64,000 nt of DNA from JAVBLW01 sp031553215 (lineage in GTDB: Bacteria; Bacillota_I; Bacilli_A; Acholeplasmatales; Anaeroplasmataceae), in assembly GCA_031553215.1 (NCBI GenBank), contig JAVBLW010000011.1, positions 1-64,000 on the forward strand, read 5' to 3'. The translations under genes and the position numbers were made by a program. Below, in pieces: positions 34,973 through 45,148 of this stretch. The notes beneath the pieces were generated by a model. That model searched no databases. It had not been told where the DNA came from and was given only the letters and a program-made list of their open reading frames with translations. How positions within the stretch are numbered: position 1 is the first letter of the stretch; the number at the start of each line of letters is the position of its first letter.

Positions 34973-36250
34973 GTGGGCAGTAGAGAAGCAAATAGCACTA
35001 TTAAAGGTTTTATGTATCAAATGTTAAAGTCTTTTTACGAAATTTTAAATTTAACAGATGATGCAACTTTGCAACTTGAGGGAGTAATTGAAGATATAGA
35101 TATAACCACTGCAATGTCAACAAGCGCGATACAATGCAAATATTATGAAAGTCAAGATTATAGTATTTCGAAAGTTGCACCAGCAATTCTTGAAATGTAT
35201 TCTAATTATTGTTATAGTCAGCCATTAGGAAAAGATATAAAGTATAAATTGTATGCATATTTTGGAAGTCAAAATCAAAATATACAAATTGATGAAATAA
35301 AGCAGTTTATCCTTGATACTAAAAACAAAGATATTATTATAAAATATCTATCAAAAATTTTTATTATTGATGATATTGATATAGTAAAATTGATTGAAAA
35401 ATCTAAAAAAACTGAAGATGATAAGACTGAAATAAAAAAATATATTGAAAAAAATAAAAGCGTATTAAAATTTAAATATGATTTAAAAGATTTTTGGAAT
35501 GTTTTTGAATATGAAGAAGCGGTTGAATATGACAAACTAAAAGCGAATATAATTAATGAATTAGAATTATTGTACGGTCCTGAAATTGCAGAAAATTTAT
35601 ATTTTGGTAATGGGATATCGTTAATTGCAAACTATTCCACTTTTAGTGATGCTGAAAAAAGAATAATAGATAAAAAAACTTTTTTTGAATTACTAAATAA
35701 GCAAAAAAGCATTTTGTTTACTAGATGGGCCAAATATTTATATGACTATAAGGTAATGGTAAAAAATAAAAAAAGTAGTATGAGAAGTAAAATGAATTTT
35801 AATTCCAGTGTTAGACTAATATATTTCTCAAAGCAATTTTTAAATAACAATTCTAATCAAATATTACCATTTTTAATTTCGTATATCGACAAGTTTAATA
35901 CTAAAAAAAGTTTGAATAAACCACCAATAGTTATTTTTGAAGAATCTGACAATTTATTGAATGAAATTGTTTATAATTTATTTGGAAGAGGCATTTATTG
36001 TAATGTTGGAATCGTATGTAATATATTTGATTCGGAAATGTTTATTACTAATAAGGGTGTTAGTGCTGATTTTAAGATTAAATTAACAACTAATTCTAAT
36101 GCTAATAATGAAATTGTGAACAAGATGAATATTGATCAAGCGTATTATGTCGGGAATTTTTCTTCTCCAGTATATGATATAAATAATTGTGAAATTGAAA
36201 TTTTGGATTTAGAAAATATAATTGATTTAAGAACTGTATTTTCATTATAA
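34973..36250 (+). CDS. DUF4297-like nuclease effector of a HerA system
   Basis: The N-terminal 80 residues show the DUF4297/Cap4-like PD-(D/E)xK pattern: GFMYQMLKSF helix, QLEGVIEDIDI (acidic residues) and AIQCKYYES (QxK). The rest (425 aa in total) is helical with an unassigned C-terminal domain. DUF4297 proteins paired with HerA ATPases are a known antiphage system type. GTG 34973 has a strong GAGGAGGGG site. The HerA gene follows by 13 bp, so the two are one operon. Confidence 0.75.
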   Translation: MGSREANSTIKGFMYQMLKSFYEILNLTDDATLQLEGVIEDIDITTAMSTSAIQCKYYESQDYSISKVAPAILEMYSNYCYSQPLGKDIKYKLYAYFGSQNQNIQIDEIKQFILDTKNKDIIIKYLSKIFIIDDIDIVKLIEKSKKTEDDKTEIKKYIEKNKSVLKFKYDLKDFWNVFEYEEAVEYDKLKANIINELELLYGPEIAENLYFGNGISLIANYSTFSDAEKRIIDKKTFFELLNKQKSILFTRWAKYLYDYKVMVKNKKSSMRSKMNFNSSVRLIYFSKQFLNNNSNQILPFLISYIDKFNTKKSLNKPPIVIFEESDNLLNEIVYNLFGRGIYCNVGIVCNIFDSEMFITNKGVSADFKIKLTTNSNANNEIVNKMNIDQAYYVGNFSSPVYDINNCEIEILDLENIIDLRTVFSL

Positions 36251-36263
36251 TAGGAGGTAAATT

Positions 36264-38033
36264 ATGATAAGAATAGGAACAGTATTTAGTAGTTCTCCAA
36301 GTGAAATAATTTGTACAATTGATTCAATAGAAGCTTTTGAGCAAAACAAAGAAAAAATACATATTGGCAGGTATTTGTCTATATCAGATGGAAATTTGGA
36401 TTGCATTTTGGGAGTTATTCAAAATATAAACTCGAATGAAACACAAACTGGGACTATAAGGTATGCAATATCAATTGCACCAATAGGAACATATAAGATA
36501 CTGGAAAATGATGAAATGAATTTTAAACAAGGCAGTGTAAATTTACCTTCTCCCACAGAAACAGTATCAATACCAAATGATTCTCTTATAAATGAGATAT
36601 TTAATAATAATAAAAGTTTTTCTTTTCCTATGGGGAAATTGATTTCTAATCCCAATATTAATTATTTTCTGAATGGGAATAAGCTTTTTTCAAAGCATTT
36701 AGCAATAGTTGGATCTACTGGTTCTGGTAAATCTTGCACAGTTGCAAAAGTCTTACAAGAAATATTTAATATAAAAGGAGGAAAATACCTTGATAATAAT
36801 TTGAAAAATTCACATATAATAATGTTTGATGTACATAGTGAATATAAAAATGCATTTACACTTGATGATAAAGAGGGATTTGTATTAAATTGTTTAGATG
36901 TTGAGAAACTTGCTTTACCATATTGGCTAATGAATTCTGAAGAGCTTGAGGCTCTATTTATTGAAAGTAATGAGGCTAACTCATACAATCAAAAATCTCA
37001 ATTTAAAAAAGCTGTAATTTTAAGTAAAGAAAAAAACAATCCTACTTTAGAAAATATTACTTATGATACGCCTGTATATTTTGATATTAATGAAGTTTAT
37101 AATTATATTTATAATTTGAATAATGAGGTAATAAATAAAATAGCAGGGAAAGAACAAAAACCTAAAAAAGTTGATGGAACATTGGTAGATGATCCTAACG
37201 TTACCTATTTATCTGAGAAGATATCGTTTGCAGTAAGTACTACGTCTAAGGACGAAAAGGCAACTAATGGGCCATACAATGGTGACTTTGAAAGATTTTT
37301 AACTAGATTAGAAACAAAATTAGCAGATAAAAGATTAAAGTTTATTATAAATCCAACTAAAGATTCTGGTGAAAGCTATTTAACCGATGATTTCAATTAT
37401 TTATTACAACAATTTTTAGGGTATTTCGTAAAAAGTAATATAACTATATTAGATTTGAGTGGTATTCCTTTCGAAGTTTTAAGCATCGTTGTCAGTTTAT
37501 TAAGTAGAATAATTTTTGATTTTTCCTTTCATTATTCAAAATTAATGAATGAAAAAAAATTATTAAATGACATACCGTTTTTATTAGTTTGTGAAGAAGC
37601 TCATAATTATGTGCCTAGAATTGATACAGCTGAATATTATGCTTCCAAAAAATCTATTGAGAGGATTGCAAAAGAAGGAAGAAAATATGGATTAGCTTTA
37701 ATGATTGTTAGTCAAAGACCAGCCGAAGTATCAGAGACTATTTTATCCCAATGCAATAATTATATAGTTTTAAAATTAACTAATATTAATGATCAAAATT
37801 TTATTAAAAGACTATTACCCGATAATAATGAATTGCTAGTTAGTTCATTGCCTACATTTTCAGCTGGTGAAGCATTAATAGTTGGAGATGCTACACCGTT
37901 ACCAGCAATTGTTAAATTAGAAATGCCAAATCCAACACCTAATTCAAATACTATAAATGTATATGACGAATGGAAAAAAGATTGGATTGATATTGATTTT
38001 GATACAGTTATAAAGCGTTGGAAAAAAGAGTAG
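36264..38033 (+). CDS. HerA-like ATPase (partner of the DUF4297 protein)
   Basis: A HAS-barrel-like N-terminus (IGTVFSSSPSEIICTID) is followed by Walker A VGSTGSGKSCTVAKVLQ at about residues 148-164 and Walker B LLVCEEAHNYVPR. ERIAKEGRKYGLALMIVSQRPAEVS is the HerA/FtsK-type motif. The C-terminus GEALIVGDATPLPAIVKL is also typical of HerA. At 589 aa it is full length. HerA forms hexamers and assembles with the nuclease effector to act on phage DNA. It shares length and motif layout with the second HerA at 45138. Confidence 0.9.
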   Translation: MIRIGTVFSSSPSEIICTIDSIEAFEQNKEKIHIGRYLSISDGNLDCILGVIQNINSNETQTGTIRYAISIAPIGTYKILENDEMNFKQGSVNLPSPTETVSIPNDSLINEIFNNNKSFSFPMGKLISNPNINYFLNGNKLFSKHLAIVGSTGSGKSCTVAKVLQEIFNIKGGKYLDNNLKNSHIIMFDVHSEYKNAFTLDDKEGFVLNCLDVEKLALPYWLMNSEELEALFIESNEANSYNQKSQFKKAVILSKEKNNPTLENITYDTPVYFDINEVYNYIYNLNNEVINKIAGKEQKPKKVDGTLVDDPNVTYLSEKISFAVSTTSKDEKATNGPYNGDFERFLTRLETKLADKRLKFIINPTKDSGESYLTDDFNYLLQQFLGYFVKSNITILDLSGIPFEVLSIVVSLLSRIIFDFSFHYSKLMNEKKLLNDIPFLLVCEEAHNYVPRIDTAEYYASKKSIERIAKEGRKYGLALMIVSQRPAEVSETILSQCNNYIVLKLTNINDQNFIKRLLPDNNELLVSSLPTFSAGEALIVGDATPLPAIVKLEMPNPTPNSNTINVYDEWKKDWIDIDFDTVIKRWKKE

Positions 38034-38065
38034 TATAAAGTTAAAATCCAGTAGATTCTTATTGT

Positions 38066-38209
38066 TTTGCCCTTCCATTGACGAAACACATATTTCGAAC
38101 GTAATTCAAAAATTAGGGGTATCTAGTAGAACCAGCGCGATATTAGAATTACTTAGATTAGAGATAATAAAATTACAGTGAGACCTTGTTGGTTTTGCTG
38201 TTTTTTTAT
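38066..38209 (+). repeat. attR-like direct repeat, copy 1
   Basis: The 144 bp are repeated at 47345-47488 with two mismatches seen (GACGAAAC versus GACTAAAC; CTTAGATTA versus CTTAAATTA). It begins TTTGCCCTTCCATTGAC, the inverted counterpart of GGGCAAA at the left island edge, then carries the 3' part of a GerE-type HTH gene and its terminator. It marks the right end of the first unit. Confidence 0.85.
38080..38181 (+). pseudogene. 3' half of a GerE/LuxR-type HTH gene (copy 1)
   Basis: The frame reads THISNVIQKLGVSSRTSAIL and ends EIIKLQ before TGA, the recognition-helix half of a GerE HTH. Its missing N-terminal part matches the fragment at 6891. It has no start codon of its own. Confidence 0.75.
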
Positions 38210-38242
38210 AATATATAGTAACTCTATTATGTAATATAAAAC

Positions 38243-38490
38243 TTGATTTTTATCGATATTTGTTATATTATAATGAAGCACAGCGCAAAAACTTAGGGGT
38301 GTATAAACCTTCGTTGTGCAAAACCATAGGAATACACCCTCTGAAAAATTATTCACATATTTATTGATATGTGATTTTTTTTATGTTATATTTTAATTGC
38401 ACAACGAAGGTAACCACGATTTGGTTCCACCCCAAAAAGGTTTATTATCATTTGATATTAAGTCTGAGTAGGTTTGTATTCCTATAGGTA
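38243..38490 (+). ncRNA. Structured leader or small RNA upstream of the helicase gene
   Basis: A possible promoter (TTGATT, then TATAAT at 38269-38274) precedes ~100 nt ending in a perfect terminator, TCACATAT/ATATGTGA plus eight T (38353-38382). GGGTGTAT (38297-38304) pairs with ATACACCC (38332-38339). CCTTCGTTGTGCA (38308-38320) in its loop pairs perfectly with TGCACAACGAAGG (38398-38410) beyond the terminator, and ATAGGAATACA (38326-38336) pairs with TGTATTCCTAT (38475-38485). The interleaved order implies a pseudoknot or cis/trans pairing. AGCGCAAAAACTTAG (38282) recurs as AGCGCGCAAAAACTAG (38542). The rest of 38182-38621 holds no gene. Confidence 0.5.
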
Positions 38491-38621
38491 TAAAATAAAT
38501 GTACTTATAATTTTATTTGAGAACTAATTTTAATATTTTTTAGCGCGCAAAAACTAGTTTTTTTAATGTTATTATTTTATGTTTATTTAATTTATTTTTA
38601 TATTATTAGGAGGAAAATAAA

Positions 38622-41129
38622 ATGGATATTAAATTAAAAATTTCTTATCATGATGATTTTTCAATTGAAAACAAAGATATCATTGATCAGATTAAAAGAA
38701 TGGGAAGAAAACAAATTAAGATTACAACCAATGAATTGAAAATTTCATATGATAGAAAAGATGCAAGACGAATTCGTTCAATTGATGGATTGAAATTTAT
38801 TTATCAATTAGCAAATGGAAAAGGTTGTATGATACTTATTGGCAATTTAGGATGCTCTTTTAGAGGAGACTTTAAGGGAGAGTTTTTTGTTAAGAGAATA
38901 GTAACAGAACCTAACTCTGTATTTGATATCATAAAGGGTGTTGAAGCTTTTATTGACTTTTCAAACCCATTTGAAGCTATAAGTAATGATTATTTATACA
39001 ACGAATTAGAAAATCTTAAAGATGATTCGAATTTAGTTTATAATATTGGACAATTTGAAGAATTCATGGATTTGTTCGAGTTTTACAAAAAAATATCAAA
39101 TGAGTTAAGTAATAATGTTACATTTGAGATAAATGAGATATCAAAGGAATATTGTTATGTTTCTATTGATGAAAAAAACTTTAAGTCAGAATATAAAGAA
39201 GAAGTTAGAAATCAAGATGATATTTTAATGGGCTATCGATTTGATTCATATCAATATGAACAATTATCAAATGATGTAAAAGATAACGTCTCATTTTTAG
39301 TAGATATTGAAATTAACGGAAATAGTGATATTTTAAGAAAAATTAAATCAATAGGGATGGATAAACTATATCTAAGTAACGTTAGTACTATAACCGAAAA
39401 AGACATTCATCAATTGGTTCAAGTACAAGTTATAAATATAGTTCAAAAGAAAGATAAAATAATTATTTCAGGTGAATTAAAGTCTAATAATGCAAGCGAA
39501 TATACATATCTGAACTTGTATGATATGGGACAAAAAATAAAAGTAGAATCAATAGATAACTCCTTGAGATTAATTAATCAAGGAGCCACTAGTTCTGCAA
39601 GCGAACTTTTGAGATATATAATTGGTGATGACAAAATGCCTAATGTTGCAAGAAGGACTAGTCAAGTAAAGGAAAAGTACATGACAGGACTTAATGAATC
39701 GCAAAGACAAGCCTTTTTGATGTCAGTTGATAATTCGCCAGTTAGTCTAATAAAAGGACCTCCAGGAACAGGGAAAACTCATGTAATTAATGCTATTGTT
39801 CAATATATAACTAAAGAACTTGATGAAAAAGTAATAATATCGTCTCAAACACATATTGCTATAGACAATGTATTAGATAAACTAATGAGCAACTATGATG
39901 TAATTATTCCAAATAGAATTACAAATAGAAGAAATAAATATAGCAGTGAAGAAATCGATAAAACGCTATATAAAACTTGGGGATCTAAATTTCAAGAACA
40001 TAATAAATTAGCAAGCAATACTAAATTATCATCTAAAGTAGGAAAATCAATGGAAGGATTCAACGGAGAGAAAAAATTTATTTATTCAGAAATGACTAGT
40101 AAATCTGATTTTGCTGTAATTGGTGCAACAACTACAACAAGTACAATTGCAGGTAAAAAGGGATTAGAAGTTTTAAAAGGATATAATTGGTTAATCATTG
40201 ATGAAGTATCAAAATGTCCTATAACTGAAGTTCTTAGATATTTACCATATGTTGAAAAAATAATCATGGTAGGAGATGATTATCAACTTGCCCCATTACT
40301 TGAATTCAATAAAGAGGATGTACAAGGACTTCCATCATTTGATGATGATAAGTTTGAAAAACTTAAAGCAATGTATGAAAATTCTGTATTTGCTAAGACA
40401 TTAGAAAAAGCAAAAAAATGTAATAGAGTTGTACAATTAAACGAAAACTACCGCTCTGTTAAAAATGTTTTGTCGTTATATAATGTTTTTTATGGTGGAG
40501 AACTTATCGGAAGACGAGAAGAAATTAAGCCCAATAAAGTCCAAATTAATTCTGAAATTTTAAATAACGACAAAGACATTTTCTTTGTTGAGGTTTTAAA
40601 TGGTAAGGAAGTTATTGAGGGAACTTCAAGATATAACGTTGAAGAATTATCAGCAACAGCTGACATATTAAAGAGATTGATTGAAGAAACTGTTGATTCA
40701 TCTAAAGTAAGTGTTGCAGCAATATTTCCATATGGTGCACAAATTAATAAATTTCAAAAAGACAATAATGACTTGATAAATCAAGCAAAAAAAGTTTTCA
40801 AGTCTTTTGAAATTGATACCGTTGATGCGTTTCAAGGTAAAGAGGCTGATATCGTCTTATGTAATACTGTTGTCGCTGATTCAACAAAACGTAATTTCTT
40901 AAATGATTTTAGACGAATAAATGTTTCTATGTCTAGAGCTAAAGACAAACTAATTGTGTTTGGAAATAGAGGAGTACTATCAAAAATTGAAATGAGCGTT
41001 TTAGGATCACCCAAACAAAAATTCTTTAAAGATATTATTGATTATATTCAAATTAATGGAAAGATAATTACTTATAATGGAGGTATTTCTAATGAAACTA
41101 GAAGCAAGAATATCATTAACTTTGCCTAG
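38622..41129 (+). CDS. SF1 (Upf1/Dna2-like) helicase, candidate defence protein
   Basis: The first ~365 residues are an unassigned domain. The helicase core carries NESQRQAFLMS (Q motif), KGPPGTGKTHVINA (I), SSQTHIAIDNVLDKL (Ia), IIDEVSKCP (II), VGDDYQLAPL (III), LNENYRS (IV), TVDAFQGKEADIVL (V) and NVSMSRAKDKLIVFGN (VI). This is the AAA_11/AAA_12 group. The 835-aa protein overlaps the next gene by 38 bp. Pairing with an unknown partner inside a defence-rich island suggests an antiviral system, but I cannot match the pair to a described one. Confidence 0.85.
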   Translation: MDIKLKISYHDDFSIENKDIIDQIKRMGRKQIKITTNELKISYDRKDARRIRSIDGLKFIYQLANGKGCMILIGNLGCSFRGDFKGEFFVKRIVTEPNSVFDIIKGVEAFIDFSNPFEAISNDYLYNELENLKDDSNLVYNIGQFEEFMDLFEFYKKISNELSNNVTFEINEISKEYCYVSIDEKNFKSEYKEEVRNQDDILMGYRFDSYQYEQLSNDVKDNVSFLVDIEINGNSDILRKIKSIGMDKLYLSNVSTITEKDIHQLVQVQVINIVQKKDKIIISGELKSNNASEYTYLNLYDMGQKIKVESIDNSLRLINQGATSSASELLRYIIGDDKMPNVARRTSQVKEKYMTGLNESQRQAFLMSVDNSPVSLIKGPPGTGKTHVINAIVQYITKELDEKVIISSQTHIAIDNVLDKLMSNYDVIIPNRITNRRNKYSSEEIDKTLYKTWGSKFQEHNKLASNTKLSSKVGKSMEGFNGEKKFIYSEMTSKSDFAVIGATTTTSTIAGKKGLEVLKGYNWLIIDEVSKCPITEVLRYLPYVEKIIMVGDDYQLAPLLEFNKEDVQGLPSFDDDKFEKLKAMYENSVFAKTLEKAKKCNRVVQLNENYRSVKNVLSLYNVFYGGELIGRREEIKPNKVQINSEILNNDKDIFFVEVLNGKEVIEGTSRYNVEELSATADILKRLIEETVDSSKVSVAAIFPYGAQINKFQKDNNDLINQAKKVFKSFEIDTVDAFQGKEADIVLCNTVVADSTKRNFLNDFRRINVSMSRAKDKLIVFGNRGVLSKIEMSVLGSPKQKFFKDIIDYIQINGKIITYNGGISNETRSKNIINFA

Positions 41130-42513
41130 TAGTAACTGTTCTATTAAAATTTCATATAACACATATGAAAAAGCTACGTATGACCAATATTTAGCTGCAT
41201 CAATAGTTGCTAATGCTAATAGTAAATCTAGCGCAGAAACTTATATTAACGATATTACTGGCAAAGGAAGTTTAAATGAACACTTTAAAAAACTTGTAGA
41301 GAGTACATCTGTTCTTTCAAAAGAAGTATTAAATAAGATACTTGAAAACTCAGTTTATCCTATTACAAAGATTGATACATTTAGATATGAATATTTCCCT
41401 TTGTTTGAGATATCTATTTATAATAAAAAAGTAATTAAAGGAGATATATCAAAATATAGTCATATAGAACTTCAAAAATTATTTATGTTTAGCTATGATA
41501 TAGTTGATGTTAAATCTGAGTTGCAAGCAGCAAAGGATAAATCAAATGTCTACTTAGTAAAATTCACTGATGGAGATATCGAATTTCAATTATGCAATGA
41601 ATGGTTGGAGATGAGTGGAGAAATATTTGAAAACTCTTGCAAGATTGATATTAATGATATTGGGAAATATCATGGCAAAATCCATTTTGAAGGTACTGGT
41701 GATGGCTGGATTATACTTAATAATGGAGCTTTAAATAATCTTTTATCGAGTTCTAATTATTTATATGACATAGAAGGTAATCATATATCTATAAACGAGA
41801 ATTATTTAAAATACACTGAATTAATTAAAGCATTTGGATTGTATTTCTATAGAGAAACAAAATACGAATACATTATATCAAATAGCAATCTTTGTTTAGA
41901 AGTTATAAAGCATTTATTTAAAACCAACAGTATAAATGAAATAAAGACTAAGACAATTTTAAAGATTATATCTGTTGTAGATGTTCTTACACAACAATTA
42001 GTAATTAACTTTATACTAGATAGAAAAGACTCAAAGGATATTACAACAAAAGGACTAGAATTACTTAACAATGGACTTGAAATTGGTTGGAATGAAAGAG
42101 CTTTATTGTCAATGAAACAACTCTCAAATAATCTTAATTTGTTTTATAAAATCAATCCTAAATTAGGTTATACAGATTTAGAGGTTTCAACTATTGATAA
42201 TGATTTATTATCTAATGATGATTTAAAACGTAAGAAACTCTACCTAGAAAATAGGAAAAATATTATTAACGAGTGCAATAGAATAATGGGTGAAATTGTA
42301 AATAGTGGAATACGTGAAAAAATGAAAAAATTAAAAGCCTCAGAACTAACAAAGCGATTTACAAGCAATTTAAATAAAATGCTTGCTCATAAGAAAGACG
42401 ACATCACAAATTATGATGATGAAGAACTCTCTAATTATTATGGCAAGATTAAAAATCTTTTTAATGATTATCAAAAGGTATCAAAAGAACTTTATTTAGT
42501 TGATAATAAATAA
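41092..42513 (+). CDS. Unknown partner of the SF1 helicase
   Basis: 473 aa from ATG 41092 (GGAGG 8 nt upstream, inside the end of the helicase gene). The N-terminal part is beta-rich (ARISLTLPSSNCSIKISYN), the middle mixed (FEGTGDGWIILNNGALNNL) and the C-terminal ~200 residues helical with a basic coiled-coil-like region (RNIINECNRIMGEIV..KMKKLKASELTKRF). No nuclease motif is obvious. Overlap with the helicase gene means coupled translation and probably a complex. Confidence 0.6.
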   Translation: MKLEARISLTLPSSNCSIKISYNTYEKATYDQYLAASIVANANSKSSAETYINDITGKGSLNEHFKKLVESTSVLSKEVLNKILENSVYPITKIDTFRYEYFPLFEISIYNKKVIKGDISKYSHIELQKLFMFSYDIVDVKSELQAAKDKSNVYLVKFTDGDIEFQLCNEWLEMSGEIFENSCKIDINDIGKYHGKIHFEGTGDGWIILNNGALNNLLSSSNYLYDIEGNHISINENYLKYTELIKAFGLYFYRETKYEYIISNSNLCLEVIKHLFKTNSINEIKTKTILKIISVVDVLTQQLVINFILDRKDSKDITTKGLELLNNGLEIGWNERALLSMKQLSNNLNLFYKINPKLGYTDLEVSTIDNDLLSNDDLKRKKLYLENRKNIINECNRIMGEIVNSGIREKMKKLKASELTKRFTSNLNKMLAHKKDDITNYDDEELSNYYGKIKNLFNDYQKVSKELYLVDNK

Positions 42514-43944
42514 CTTTCAGCCATCAATCAATTAAAACACTTAACTAACTATGATAAGGACAATGATATAGTAATCTATGAAACTTATTACGACCATCAA
42601 CAAACAGGAACAAACATGAATAGACCTGGACTCCAACTTATGTTTAAAGACATGGAAAAAGGTCTAGTCAATACTATTATTGTTAAAGACTTATCAAGAT
42701 TTTCAAGAAACTACATAGAAGCAGGCCAATACTTAGAACAAGTATTCCCAAGCAGGAACATCAGATTTATTTCAGTAGGTGATAACTATGATAGTATTAA
42801 TGGTGAAGAAGACTTTTTAGTCTTTAGAAACTACTTCAATACATTATATTCAAAAGATATCCAAAAGAAAATTCATCGTTTATTTAAGGATAGAGTAGAT
42901 AAGAAATACTTAGTTTCAACTCCTATTTATGGTTACATAAAAGATAAAGATAAAAATATAATTATTGATGAAGATGCAGCTAAGATAGTTAGATATATTT
43001 TTGATAGTTATATTGAAGGTAAAACTATCTTACAAATTGCACGATCATTAGAAAATCAAAAAGTATATAATGCTAGTGCTCATAAGCACTATGACCTTAG
43101 AATGAAAATAAGTCCACTATTCCTGAAAAGAATAGAAGAAAATCCCTATCACTGGGATACTACAGTAGTAAAAAGAATGCTCCAAAATTATGAATACTGT
43201 GGTCACGCTAAAAACTTAACATGGTCTAAAAATCCCAAGACCTCAAAAGAAACAAACATTATAGTTAGAGATACCCACCCAGCAATCATATCAGAAGAAA
43301 CATTTAATAAGATACCTAAATCACTAGATAAAAACTCAAAAGAAAGAATCCATCAAAATTACTTCCCAAGAATGATAAAATGTGCAACTCATAAAAACTC
43401 ATTAATCTACAGAAGAATATCTGGAAACATAGGTTATGTATATCGCTGTGATGAATGCAAAGGTACATCAAAATACATAAAGATAAACGATCTAATAGAG
43501 CTACTATATCAAGACTCAATGAACTTAATCCAAGAAATAATCTTAGATAAAGATAAGGTACTCAAACACTTAACTGCTAGATTCAAAGTTGATAATGATT
43601 ACTCTAAATTACAAGCAACACTTGATAAGGAAAATAATAAAGTAAAAGTATTATTTGAAAATATGATAACAAATAAAATATCTAAAGAAGATTATAATGC
43701 TAATCTTCAAATTCATAAGCAAAACATAAATGAGATAACTAAACAACTAGAAGAAATTAGATATCATAAAATAGACTTAGAATTTCTAAAAGAAAACTAT
43801 GAATCTTTTATAACTAACCTTAATATAGAAGATATCTTTAATCTATATAAAATCCAACTAATTAAAAAGATAATTAAGAATGTATTCATAGATTTCAGCA
43901 ATAAACCTCTTAAAATCACAATAAAATACATCTTTGATAACTAG
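42514..43944 (+). pseudogene. 5'-truncated copy of serine recombinase 2
   Basis: From about 42520 the frame is homologous to recombinase 2: AINQLKHLT corresponds to SITNQIKYLT, then ETYYDHQQTGTNMNRPGLQ is identical. The catalytic YARFS segment is absent, so the protein cannot catalyse strand exchange. ATG 42616 gives a 442-aa remnant with intact recombinase, zinc-ribbon and coiled-coil regions. The partner recombinase is also missing. DNA similarity to the intact gene is high to the end, including the terminator. Confidence 0.9.
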
Positions 43945-43969
43945 CACCTTTCAATAAAGGTGTTTTTTT
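43945..43969 (+). terminator. Terminator after the recombinase remnant
   Basis: CACCTT/AAGGTG stem plus seven T and GATATAATATA, a near copy of 34906-34930. It marks the start of the second cargo slot. Confidence 0.8.
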
Positions 43970-44011
43970 GATATAATATAGGAAAATATATCAATAAAGG
44001 GGTAGTGTAAT

Positions 44012-45148
44012 ATGGATGTTGAGAAAGTTACATATATTAAAGGTAATAATGAAAAAGAAATGAATTTAGAAGATGTAAAGTTAGAAATCAGTCAATATTT
44101 ACAGGTTGAACATATCAATTTTCTAATTGGATCAGGTTGTTCTAGTTATGTTGAAAATGGTGAAGAAAAAGCAATACCAGTAATGAAGACGTTAAATGAA
44201 AGATTTTACAATGAAAATAAAGGTTTTTCAGTTTTGGATATTGATACTGAAACAAGATTTGATAATTTAGAAAATTTATTAAATTATTTAAATTCAGTTA
44301 AGATTGTAAATGACAAAAAAAGTATTGAACCAGAAATTAATAAAAAAATTAATATAGTTAAATCTTTTATAATCAATCAAATAACAAATGGTATAAATTA
44401 TGATAGCCTTGTAAAACTTTATAAATCATTTTATCAAAGAATATTTAGAGATAATAGAAAAACACCTATAAATATTTTTACAACAAATTATGATTTATAT
44501 AACGAATGTGCATTGGATGATTTAAATTTTTTATATAATAATGGATTTACCGGAACATATAAAAGAAAATTTAATCCAATGAGTTACAATTATTTATACG
44601 TACAAGATACAAATTTGAGTAGGTCTACATGGAATCTATTACCAAACTTTATTAATCTATATAAATTACATGGTTCTATAACTTGGGAAAAAAGTGAGGG
44701 AGAAATATTTGAGGAAAACTATAATAAGATAAAGGATAATGAAAGAGTTATGATTTATCCTACACCGCTTAAAGATACTAGTACTCTTATGGTTCCATAT
44801 TCAGATTTATTTAGACAATTTGAAAATAAATTATTTCAACAAAATTCTGTTTTATTTATATTGGGCTATAGTTTTTCAGATGATCATATAAATCGTATCA
44901 TTAAAAATGCTTTGTGTATAGTTTCAATGAAAATAGTTATATTTGGTAAAAGCGACAATATCGATGAATTAAGAAAATTATCTGATGAAAGAATAATAAT
45001 CATTAATTCTGAAAGTAAAATTCATTACTTTAATAATTTTGTAGAAAAAATATTGCCATCTCCTACAGATGATCAGTTAGAAGAAGAAAAAATGGTTAAT
45101 ACCATAAAAAATATTATTAAATTATCAGGTGATACTGATGACAAATAG
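44012..45148 (+). CDS. SIR2-family effector of a HerA system
   Basis: SIR2_2-type NAD-consuming domain: FLIGSGCSSYV (nucleotide loop), INIFTTNYDLY (Asn), NLYKLHGSITWE (catalytic His) and LFILGYSFSDDHINRII. At 378 aa it is nearly all SIR2 domain. SIR2 proteins paired with HerA form a described antiphage complex that depletes NAD or degrades nucleic acid. The HerA gene starts inside its 3' end, so the two are coupled. It occupies the position equivalent to the DUF4297 gene in the first slot. Confidence 0.85.
   Translation: MDVEKVTYIKGNNEKEMNLEDVKLEISQYLQVEHINFLIGSGCSSYVENGEEKAIPVMKTLNERFYNENKGFSVLDIDTETRFDNLENLLNYLNSVKIVNDKKSIEPEINKKINIVKSFIINQITNGINYDSLVKLYKSFYQRIFRDNRKTPINIFTTNYDLYNECALDDLNFLYNNGFTGTYKRKFNPMSYNYLYVQDTNLSRSTWNLLPNFINLYKLHGSITWEKSEGEIFEENYNKIKDNERVMIYPTPLKDTSTLMVPYSDLFRQFENKLFQQNSVLFILGYSFSDDHINRIIKNALCIVSMKIVIFGKSDNIDELRKLSDERIIIINSESKIHYFNNFVEKILPSPTDDQLEEEKMVNTIKNIIKLSGDTDDK

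Noticed and set aside
36662..36988. Open frame on the minus strand inside the first HerA gene
   Set aside because: It is antisense to well-conserved Walker-motif coding sequence, has no ribosome site and encodes no recognisable product; the plus-strand frame explains it.
38622..42513. Assignment of the helicase pair to Hachiman or Gabija
   Set aside because: Hachiman uses a HamA nuclease with an SF2 helicase and Gabija an OLD-type nuclease with a UvrD-like helicase; neither partner type is visible here.
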